Shown here in pieces: positions 32,581 through 44,500 of a stretch of 54,983 nucleotides of DNA. The position numbers and the translations under genes were made by a program. The notes beneath the pieces were generated by a model. That model saw only the letters and a program-made list of their open reading frames with translations, was not told the origin of the DNA and ran no database searches. Every line of letters starts with the position of its first letter. The first letter of the stretch is position 1. The DNA comes from Candidatus Omnitrophota bacterium (GTDB taxonomy: Bacteria > Omnitrophota > Omnitrophia > Omnitrophales > Aquincolibacteriaceae): NCBI GenBank assembly GCA_023247055.1, contig JAHFHF010000016.1, positions 1 through 54,983 of the forward strand, read 5' to 3'.

Positions 32581-35500
32581 TCAATCACATCCGCGTCATG
32601 CGAGCCGCCGGGTTCGGCCGGATAATACTGTCCGTCAAGGGTCATGGCTTCATAAGCCCGGCGCTCGATCACAAAACCGCCGATATTCAGAGCTTTTTTG
32701 TTGTTATGCGTTACTTCGTCAAAAGAAATTTTAAGATCGGGAGTAAAGCCGGGGAAGAAATCTTTACCGGTAAAGAGGGTCTGAAGAAGTTTGATTTCAG
32801 CATCGGAACGGCCCAGAATGCCTTGGTATTGCAAATAGGCCTGCTGAAGCAGAAGCGCGGCCGGCGGTGAACTGTCTCCGCTTTGCAAAAGTTCTTCAGT
32901 ACTGCGCACAACCCTTTTGAGATTACGCAGGGTAAACATATACCCCTGGCGCGAATCCCCGCCCACGTTCGGAAAATTTCCGTTCTTCAGGTTCTCATTG
33001 AGGTTCACTTGGAGCGCCGCAAGTGTTTCAAAAATCTGCCGTAATTTCTTCTCGTTGACAAAAACAGGTTTGTCTTTGTTTTCACCCGCCAAGATAGCCG
33101 CCATTTCCTTAGCATCCATATTTTCGACAAACATAATTTCAAAGCGGTTCATCAGCGCTTCACTGAGCCGGTTGCGCCCGGAATAAGTCGCGGGATTGGC
33201 GGTGGCAATCAGTTTAAACCCGGCGGCCGGAACAATTTTTTCAATTTCGCGCGTATCTTTGTTGTAATATTCGACATAACCCAGGGTCAGAAACTGGTAG
33301 AGAACGGCCAGGACTTCTTCGTTGGCCAGATTGATTTCGTCCAGCACTACGGTGTCGCCGCGCCGCAAAGCCGAAAGCAGACGCCCTTCGCGGAATTCCA
33401 ATTCAACGTTCATAAAATTATTTTCGATCAGATACGCGATCACGCGTAAACGTTTTTGAGCTTCCGCCCGCGCTTGCGCATTTTCAGCGGTTTCGGCCTG
33501 GGAGGCGGCTTGCAGAATCTGGCCGATTTGCGCCGCTGCCTGCGCATCCTGACCGCGCTTTTCAGTCTGATAATCCTCAAAACTTTCAAGTTCTGTGCGG
33601 TCGTCTCCGGTTAAAATCCCGGTCTTCCACATTTTGAGCGCCTTCTTGACCTTGATCCACAAGCCCTGCTCCATCGCATTTTGCACCACGCGATAGGCCC
33701 GGTCTAAATCCATGACAATTTCGCGCGGCTCGTAGCTACCGAAGAGATCCAGTTCGTCCGTTCTTTCGTTGAACTGTATACGGGTATAGTCCTGACCTAA
33801 AACGACACTCGACACATAACGTGCCAAAGAACTTTTTCCGCCAGCAGTTTCGCCCAGCAAAAAGATAGGGTTGAATTTTCCCTTGGCCATTTCTTCATCC
33901 GGCACGGCCAGGCTTTCAAGCAGGGCCAGCAGGTATCTTTTTGTGCGCGGGCTTTCGACCAGGCTGGCTTCGCGGATTTCTTTTTGTAATTGCTCATCCG
34001 TCAAGCTTCCGGCCAAACGCGCTTTGATGGAATCTGTTTTATGACGGGCCACCAGCATTTTTTCGTCATAGACACGCAGTTCTCCGTCTTCGTAGGCATA
34101 CCGCAGATGGCCTTCTTTCGCCGGCTTAATGCCCACGGCCTTGACCAGTTCCATCACCACGGCGCGGTCTTGGCCTGTTTGCATGCGCATGGCATAGATC
34201 CGCTGAACCGCGCGGCCAAGGGCATCTTCCTCATTCATCCCGGTTTCACGCATCAAATAAGCCATGATCCGGATGATACGCATCAGATCGCGCAAGCTTG
34301 TAAAATAAGCCGGATCGGTGGTGTCCTTAAACGCTTCGCTATAGGCGGTAAAAAAATTGCGGATTTTCTCCCGCGTCTGTTGGCTGACCGTTCCGATACC
34401 GGTCTGCTCCATCCGGCCTTGAAGAATCTGGCCCATTTCTTCCGGAGATTTTTGATGGGGCACCCAAACTTCACGAAAACGGTTATGCAGCGCCGGCGAA
34501 AGGCTCACCCGTCCGCCGTTGGTTCCCGTCTGCCCCTGAATCGGATTCATGGTGGCAAAAAGCCGGAAATCTGGATGGACTACGGTTTTTTCCAGCGTAA
34601 AGGGGTTTGTGAAAGTGCCTTCGTCAAAATATTCATTTAAAATCTCGAGAATACCGGACTTGGCCATATTCAGTTCTTCCAGCACCAGCACCGAGCCCTC
34701 CTGCATGGCCTTAACCAAAATGCCCGCGCGATAGACAAACCGGCGTTCCACGCGGTCATATTCCATGGTCCCGATCAAACTCTCCAGCGTGGCATCGCCC
34801 AAAGAAACGCTGCGGTATTTCCAGCCCAGACGATTGACTAAATCCCCAATCATTTCAGTTTTGCCGCCGCCGGACTGTCCGAGCAAAAGTGTCGGGATAT
34901 TGCCGCGCAGGCCTTTCAAAATCTGCAGCCAGATGAGTTTGGCCGACTCGACGCCGATCAGAGGCTGGATGGGGCTTGGCTCGTTTGATTTTTTACCCTG
35001 CGTCAAAAGCTGGTCAAGCACAATGCGCGCCTCTTTTTCATCGTACTCATAAGGGATCGTTTCAAATTCTTTGCGGATCAGTTCGTCAAAAGCATCCCAA
35101 TCATGCTGGCCGCTTTTTTTCTTCAGGTGGTCGCCCATAAACGTGGTAAAAACGCTGCGGATGCTGCGGTAATCCGGGTCGTCGAAAAGACTGTGTGGGT
35201 CCAGTTCGGCCTTGGACTTCTCCTCCTCTCCCTTTACTTCTTGTTTTTTCGGAAATGTTAAATACCTATCCGAGCGCACAAGCACGCCAGAATATTCAGC
35301 ATAAGCTTCTCGAATCCAGGTCTCAAGCGTGACGGGAAGCCCCGCAGCACGACGCTCTTTAACATCCGCATAAATGCGTTTTAAATTCCTGAGCGTGAAT
35401 ACATAGTTAGAATCCTGACCCATGCGCGGAAAACTGCCGGAAGCCAAAATGCTGTTGAGTTTCCGCTGAACTGCGGCAAGCAGCCGCAGGCTCTGGCGCG

Positions 35501-38500
35501 TCACCCCGTATTCTTTCATAAAAATTTCATTGATGCGTTTATTCCAGGCCTCCGCATCTTCCATGCCGCTGCGCGCAAAATCTTTTACCGTATACTTGCC
35601 GCTCTCGATCAACTCCGCCTTGATCTGCCCCGCCAGAACATCCCGCATTTCTTCGTCCGTCATTTCATCAATGTAAACAATTTCAAAACGGTTCATGAAC
35701 GCTTCGCTCATGCGCTTGCGGCCGGAGTAACTGGAGGGATTGGCCGTAACAATGATCCGCGCCTTTTGGCCGTTCGCCGGCTCTATGACCTCACCATTAA
35801 ATTCAAGATAACCCAAGGTCAAAAGCTGGTAGAGAACGCCCAGCATTTCTTCATTGGCCAAATTGACCTCATCGAGCAGATGGATCACATTTCCCTGGCG
35901 GTAAGCTTTTAGAAAACGGCCTTCTACAAAACGCAGTCCCACCTCATGGTCCAGCATATATGCCACGGATTTTATTTTCTTGACCGCCTCATATTCGAGT
36001 TGATGCTGCTGCCGGAATGCCGCCAGGCTGGCATTCCTTTCAGAATCGGGCAGTTTGGCATTCAATAAAAGTTGTTCCTGCGCTTCATAACCGAGAAGTT
36101 GTTTGGCTTCCGCAATGTATCGCTGCAGAAACTTTTCTACCCGCTTATGGACCGCCTGGCGCCTGGCTTCATCCGGCTCGATTCCTTTCTGCTCAAGAAT
36201 TTTTCGCTTGCGCTCATCGCTGAAAAATTCTTTCCAAAAATGCCCCTCCTTGCCGGTGCGCAGGCGGCTGAAAATTTCTTCAAGTTCGCTGAATTGCTTG
36301 CTGCGCAGGGCTTCTTCCAGCCTGCGGATCGTCATTTCGAGCGTGATGTTGATTTCATGCGGCTGGAAAGACCCGAACAAATCAAACTCATCGGTCCGGT
36401 CATTGATTTGGATACGCGTATAGCCGACACCCAGCACTTTGGCTGCCAGCGCGGCCAGGGTGCTTTTGCCCCCGGCGGTCGGGCCAAACTCCATGACCGG
36501 ATTGAATTTATTGCCTTCCTGAACTTCAAGGCCGTCCAGAATGGCGGCCAGGTTCCGGCGCGTGGTCTCGTTGAAAATAATGTTGGGGTCCACATTTTCC
36601 AGCGGTTTTTCAATGGGAATTTTTAACAGCAGTTTCGATTCCGCCAGTTTTTCGCTGATGGGCACCATTTCGAAATGCCCGGGTCGGACTTCGCGTTTCT
36701 GATACCATGTCTGGCTGGGCTTGCGCTTTTGATAAATACGTACTTCGGTGCTGCCGTTCTGATAGCCCTCAATCACATAGTCAAAATCCATCAGGTCTTT
36801 TTCATGAATCAGCCGGTGTTTGGCCATCAGGTCGCGCACAAACCCCCGGTCCTGCACGCTCAACCGGTTAAAGTAACGGCGCTTGACGGCGCTCGCAGCC
36901 GCGTCCCGGATATCCATACCTTTGGCGTAATTTTTACGGATAATTTCCAGAGAACGTTTCAGGTCGCGCAAACTGACAAAATAAGTTTCGTTATTGATCT
37001 TGCCGATATCACCTTCCAACACGGCTTTTTCAAAATCCGCATGGAAATTAACCACCCTCACAAAATAACTGAAGACCTGAAGCAGTTTATTCAAATCGTC
37101 CAGGCCCTTTTTGGCTGTGCTGCCGTAACGTCCGAAAGCTTCTTCAATCAGCCCCGCCGTGCCTTCCTTGGCCGTGCGCGAAATTTGGGCGATAATGCCC
37201 AAAAGATGCGTTTCTTCGACGCTTCCGGCCGCAAATCCATACGTGTCGCGCAACTGCTGAAAGGGAATTTTTTCAAATCCTTCCGGGCCGGTAAACCCAA
37301 TAATCACCCCGATCTGCTTAAAACGCTCAACATCGTGATTGACCAGCTTGGCATATTTACCGTCCTCGGTCACGAGCTCCGTGATAATTCTGCGAAAATT
37401 CCCCTTTGCCGTCTTAACAATTTCGGCAATCCCGGCCAGGATTTGTTCCTGCGGCGCCTGATTTAAAAGCGCGGGTTCCTGCAGTTTGACCAGCGTATGT
37501 TCCGTTAGGCGAAAAAACTCCTGCCAAAAAAGCTGGTTGACGATATCCGTATACCGGCCATCGGGATTCTTTTTTATCAGCGCCGCCTTCTCATCGGCAC
37601 TGATGGTCCGCGGAATGCCCAGCAGTTTGACCGTCAACATATCACGCATGTGCACCGCGCTTTTTTCCGCAAGCCCGCGCGCTCCAGGGTGATCCGTCGG
37701 ATCCATTCGTAAAATATTCTCGATCGTTTTTTTTGCGTTGGCCCGGATTTCGTCCTGCGGCTGTGGTTTTAAACGTTTCTGTAAATTTTCTTCAATATCA
37801 GCGAGAATTTTTTCTTTTTCTTGCTTTGCGTTGGGACGGTCCACTTCCGGATAAACTTTATCCAGAAGCGCTTTATTTTTGGCCAATTGCTGCTGCACTT
37901 CCTCGGGAGTAAGCATATAGCCTTCTCCGCTTACAATCAAAGTCCCATCCGCAATTTGTTTGAGTTTCTCCATACCGCCATGAACTTCAAGCCGTTTCAA
38001 AATTTTTTCTCTTGGGTCGGTTAAAATCATCTGAAAATCCTGTGCAATCAGCCCCGCGCGCGACCCGCTGTTAAATTCAGGGTACACGCGTTCGTAAAGC
38101 CTCAGGGTGTCCCAAAGCGCCCGGATGCCTTCCTGCCGTGAACTATAATATTTTTGGGTTTGCGCTGACCAATCCCGCAAAAGGTCTTCAAAAGTTTGAT
38201 TGGGGTCAAGCGCGGTCAAATACTCCGCCATGCCCGTATCATCCCCAATCACGGTATTGGCAATAAATTCGACAAGCGAGCTGTCATAAATCTGCTGAGA
38301 AGCAGAAAAAAACATCCGCAGCTGAAGCAGCGTTTTGAGCCGCTTCGTAAACAAACGCAAATCCGGCTGGGCAATCTCCTCCAGATCCGCGGTTTTGAAC
38401 ACTTCAACCATGGCGCGGTAATCCTGATAGCGGTTGAGTTCAAGACGCATAAAACCTGAGCGATCAAAGTTTTCCACAAAGGGCCGGCCCAGCCATTCCA

Positions 38501-41500
38501 AATTCAAAAGAACACGCAGGCGCGCCACAAAAGCTTTCCGCTCTTCCGGGTCTTTTATTTTCGACTCGATTTTTTCTTCCAACGTATTTTTTTCTTTTGG
38601 CAAATCACCTTGTGTATGTTTTAAGGCCAGGTAGTTCGCAGCCAAAATCCGCACCCCCAATTTTTGTGCATCCTGTAAAACCTCGGCTTTAAACACTTCA
38701 ATCTGCTTTGCATAACTTTCTTTCCGCACTTCGGAACGCGGCCTGGGTTTCCTAAACCACAGATCGGAAGCTGGGCCGGAAGGACCGCGTTCGACACCCG
38801 GTTGATCGGCCCGCAAGGCGGCATCTTTATCTGCTTTATCGTGCGCGAGAATTTCCGAGCGATAAGCTTGCAGCTTTTTCCGGATTAATTCCGGATCTGC
38901 ATTACCTTCCGTAATCAGTTCGATAACGCGTTCTACCGAGCCATATCGCGGGAACAAAACACCGGCTTCTTCATCCTCACTGACCACCGGAAATAAAAAC
39001 TCTTCGAGATATTCAAGAACTGGCCCCATCTCAACCCTAGGCTCGCCGGGTATCAGCAATCCGGTTTTACGCATGACAATCACCGCCAGTCCTCCGCTCA
39101 TGGTCAGGCGTTCCCCCTCGTCGAGTTCCCCCTTGCAGAATTCTAATCCCTTCAAAAAAATCGAAATTAATAAGTCGAAGTCATCAGCACCCATCTTTTT
39201 TTCCATTAAAACCAACGACTGCAAGACGGATGCAATCTCATGTTTGGCTATAAAGGCATGCGCAACGGAGGGGTCATTTTCAATGCGGCGAAAACTGGCC
39301 GCAAGGACTTCAACAGCTTTCTTCCACGGCCATACAATCTCAGCGTTTCCTGACGCCGGATAAAAATTCATGATGAGGTTGTGAAAGCTTAGGGCGATCA
39401 TTGATCGAAGTTCATCTTTCTTATCATCATTGCCCAGTAAGCGATCCAGAGTTTCAAGCATCATGGAAGCCAACTTGACTTTCCCATGGGCTGCCTTAAT
39501 CAACGGCTCAAGTCCTTGCAGCACACGATAACGTTCCTTGGCCTTTTCAAGAGTATCGCCACGAATCGCTTCAAATTGCCGGATCAGTTCCTGCGCCTGT
39601 ACGTCCAACGCCTCCTCTTCGGGCTCGTCAAAAAGTGGGCTGCGCACTTCAGAACGCCCGCCCTTCTGCAGCCAAATCCCTGAATTGCTGCTAGGCGCAT
39701 CGGGCAGGACCTGCTCGCCGGAAGCCTGGTCTACCGCCTTTTCCTGGCTCTCAAAGCGGGCGTCGAGATTTTGCGCAAAGTTTCGGACTATTTTGGTGAA
39801 TCCCGCGATATCCTGAGGCAGAAACGGCGCGGATGCCTCGTCCAACTCTGCCATAATCGAAAGAATCTCGCCTTCCTGTTTTCGATCAAAAATTCTTTCA
39901 ACAATCTCCTCAAGCGTTTTTTTAGCGGCCGCTTTAACCTTTGGTGTTTTCAACTCCCAGCCAAGATAACGGCTGACAAAAAGAGATTTCAAACCAGACC
40001 TTGTGTCACGTTCAACGCCAAAAGAGTTTTCAAATTTTTTAGCGCCGGCCCTCACATTCAGAAAAATCCGGGTTAGTTCTTTCTGGTCCTGACTGCTTAA
40101 AGCGCTCTCCAAAACCGGCCTTAGTGCATGGAAAAAATCCCGGATATCATCACTTAGCGCACTCCAGGTAAAACGAATTTTTTCGAGCACGAAAAGCGCT
40201 GCTGTCTTCCGGCCTGGCATACTCAGATACGGGCTAATCGACTCAATCGCCTTCGTAAGGCTTCGTACCCCCGCCGCGCTTCTCCCCGTACTTTCATAAA
40301 CCGGAATTGCCCGGATTAAAATCTGCATAATTTGATCGGCCATTTCAGAATTGGGGCTATCTTTCTTGGAAGGTTTCGACAGAGAAATACTGCCAATTTC
40401 ATTCTCTAAAAGCGCGGCGGTTCGCGAATAATAAGATTCATAAGTGTTCACAAGATCGGGCGTAATGCCTTCAAGTTCCTGCGCTAATTCCAGCAAGGAC
40501 ATTCCTTCTAGTTCTCCTACGCCGGTACGCACTTCGGAGCGAATCTTTTGCGGGGCAGATTCCTGCAGCCAAATATCTGAAGCATCGCGGGGTGATGCAA
40601 CCGGGGGCAATTCAACTGAAATGTCCTTGATGATTTTTTCCTGACTCTGAAACCGCGCTTTCAGTTTTTGCGCAAAGTTCTCAGCACGCGTTGTAAATCC
40701 CGCGATATCTTTGGGCAGAAACGGTTCGGCCGCCTCATCCAGTTCCTGTAGAATAGACGGCATCTGATCCTCCTTATGATGACTCAAAATTATCCTAAGA
40801 ATTTTATTTAATGCTTTAGCTGCTGCAACCCGAGGTTTGGCCGCTTGCTGCTGGAAGTAATGGGCTTCAAAAAGTTCATTCGTAGACTGCTCAAGGTTAT
40901 TAAGCACTACCCACGCCTGCGCATTTTTGAAAACAGGAATGGCTTTGATCAGAATAAACAGGATGGCGTCGCCCTCTTTATTATTTCGCGCTCTTTCGTT
41001 CTCTCCAACGATGCGATCGAAAAGAATATCCGACACTGCCTCATAGCGTTTTAGATATCGCATAACAAAATCCGGCGAAACATTTTCAAATTCCTCGGCC
41101 AATTCCAAAAGCGGTTTTTGGTGGAGATATTCCCCTTTGATCGCGGGCTTTTTCCTGCGCCGAGCCTCAGAACGCGCGATGGGTGCTAGGCGGGCTCCTG
41201 CGGCGCCTATTGCAGCGGCAGTGAACCAAAGGTCAATGTCTCCAGATTTTTTCGGCGCGTCCGGCTGTTCGGTTCTTTCCGTGCGTTCTGCCATTTGAAC
41301 TGCAGCTTGTTCGAAGGCTAAAAGCTGTTTACGGTAAGCGCTAAGTTGCTGCAGATGGCCGGATCTGAGAATATCCACAACTCGGTCAAAGTCTCCGTAT
41401 TGAGCAAAAAGGCTTTCGTCTTTATTCGTTTTTGATTTAAACAGTTCGAGTAAATTCTCATCGATTTCTTCTGCAGGATCCCAAATCTCCGCCAGGCGCA

Positions 41501-44500
41501 GGGCAAGTACGCTTAAAGCATGCGCAATGTAACTTATTTCCACCTTCCCCATCGAATTGGGATTCTCGCGGTTAACTTTTTTGAGAGAGCTAAGCAAAAT
41601 GGGTTTGGCTTCGCTTAAATAAGCAGGATCAATTTCTTTAAGAACAGTCTGCAAGGCTCTAAAAATACTTGCTCGCAAATTATTCTTATTGCTATCTTGC
41701 CCTTGAATTCTTTCGGCTAAATTGATCAAGGCCGTCTGTATGGAGGGTAATTCGTCCGGCGCTATTCTTAGAGCGACAGCTCCCATCGTCCGGACCCCAG
41801 CTTCCACGGCGCTCAAATCCGTGAGAAAATTGTAATACATGTGTTTATCGAGTTTATCAAAAAACTCACACAACTTTTGTTTGATTGCAAGAAGCTCGTC
41901 TGGGTCAATCTTCTCAGCCACACTTGTCATCGTCTTCCAAATATCATATTCCTTGGAACCCGTTTGCTTTATACCGTCTAATTCCTGAAAAAGACCATTC
42001 ATAACGGTTTTTGCGTTTTCAGCGGTCACTTTCTCCGATAATTGATCGTGAATCGCCGAATGCTCAAAATTATATTTTAACGTTTCAGTCAGTCTCAATA
42101 GCAGTTCATCCACACTCATCTCGGAGAAATTCATCATTCGTACTTCGGAACGCGTACTTTTTTCCGCCAGCCAGAGGCTGCTATCGCCGGCCTGAGGCAT
42201 AGGCTTGGTCTGCGGACCGGTTTCCGATGTACCCTCAGTCATTCGCTGAGCACTGACAGCGCGCGCTTGCATGCCTTGCTTAAACTTCTCCAGTTTTTCA
42301 ATGATCCAGCCTGCGGCTTCTTTTTTTCCAGGAATTAAAATCTGATCGCGGATATGCGTAATTTCCTCATCCGTTATAAGACGGTGACCGTTCTGCTCAA
42401 ACACCAGAACTCCAGACAGCGCTTCGCGGATGTTATTTTTAATGACATACACATACCCCTCCTGCTTCAGCATGACAAGCGCCAGGTTCTGGGCAGTCCA
42501 ATGCAGAGCCTTCTCGGCATAGTCATCGTCTTCGTTTTCTCCTGCAATCGTGGTAAGACTTTTTAGCAAGATGTCAAAAATAGGGGGCAGCTCTTTAGAC
42601 GGCATCCGTTCTGCCGCCGCTCCCAACGCCCAGGCGGTCGTCATGCGGGCCTGGTTGGCATCACCGGCCTTTCCTCCAAGTCTTATGATGCTCTCTAGCC
42701 CTCTGACCAGTGCTTCTGCTATTTTGGGAAGTCGCTCAACTGAAATATATTCATTAACCCGTGTTAACGCTGCCGCAATTTTCATTTGCACATCATAGGC
42801 AGCCCCAGTCCGTTCTAAGCTTGATGAATCGAACGAATCAAAACCTTGAATCAGCCGGTCGGCTATGCCCGGAAGTCTATTGGCTTCAACCCGTCCGGGG
42901 ACTGCTTCTAATACTCCTGCAACGCGTCCAAAATTACTTTCAGCCGTAGCCTGATCCAGCGAAACGCTATCGTCCAAAATATCGAGCATGACGTCAATGA
43001 TCGCAGGAAGTTTCCGTCGATCCATCTTTGTCGCAGCGACCCGCAGGGTAGTTGCCGTTGAGTGCCGCGCTGAATCTGCGTCGGGCCGATCCCGCATTGC
43101 GTAAAAATTTTGACTTAGTTCAGTTGCCATCTCAGAATAAATTTTTGGACTAAGTTTCTCCTGCATTGCAATCTCAAAGAAAAGGGAGCCGATACCATGC
43201 ATCATCCGATTCATGACGGCAATCTTGATAACGTTCGATCGATCAGCAGAGGCCGCATCCATTTTTTTGCGCAGCCGGATCAATTCTGAAATAGTCCGGG
43301 AAAGCTCTGGTTCCTTTGCCGTCTCGATAGTTCTTTGAAGGGCTTTAAAAATCTCCATCAGAACGTCTGCATCTTCCACATCTTTGGCCTCGAAATTTTC
43401 AAGCTTGGCCAAAAGCTCATTCTGATCCATCTCCGAAAATTCCTTGTCTCGCATTTCGGAACGGCTGGCCGCCGCACCACCTGCACCCGCGCCTAAGCGA
43501 GCAGTGGAACCTAAAAGCCAAAGGCTTTCATCCGCGGATTTTTTAGGCTCGAATGGTTCATCGGGTCTTTGCGTGCGCTCCACCATTTGAGCGGCGGCTT
43601 TATCACTAACCAAAAGCTGATCACGGTAACTCGTAAGCTGTTCCTGACGGCCGGATCTGAGAATATCCACAACCCGGTCAAAGTCTCCGTATTGAGCAAA
43701 AAGGCTTTCGCCTTTATCCGTTTTTAAATTGAACAGTCCAAGCAAATTTTCATTCATCGCATCTTCGGGATTCCACACTTCAGCCAAACGCAGGGCAAGC
43801 ACGCTTAGAGATTGCGCAATACCCATCATCTCTGAATTTCCCATGGGATTGGGGTAGCCACGGTTTACTTCTTTCAGAGCACTGAGTAAAACCGGTTTTG
43901 CTTGAATCAGATAAACAGGATCTATTCGCTCGAGAACCTTTTTCAGCGCCCAAAAAATACTCGAACGAGCCCGGTTCGTATCGCCGTTATTTCCAAAAAT
44001 TTTTCCCGCTGCGCTTATCAAGGCCACTTGAAGTACGGGCAATTCACCGTTTGGTGCTCTTTCAGCAATTACGGTCATCGTATCCGCCGCGAACGACAGG
44101 TTAAATAAGGTTATGTCGTCGTTTTTTTTGAGGCGTTCTTCCGTCTCATCAAAAACATCCGTCAGTTTTTCTCTGATTAGCAGAAGACTAGCCGGGTCAA
44201 TGACTTTTGCCACACTTGCCATGGTTGTCCAAATGTTTGGCTCTCTATTATCGGGCCCTTGAATTTGGTCTAATGCCTTAAATAAGGCTTCCATAACGGT
44301 TTTTGCATTTTCGGCATTAACTTTTTTTTCCAGTGCAGCGTTAAGGTCATGACTTGTGATTTGATGTTTTACTGTGGTTAACATTTCACTCATTTGCAAC
44401 AACAGCTCTTCCAGGCTCATCTCGGAAAAAGCCTTTACCCGCACTTCAGAGCGGCGGGTCTCCAGATTCCCGCCAGAAACATGCGGGAATGACACAGCGC

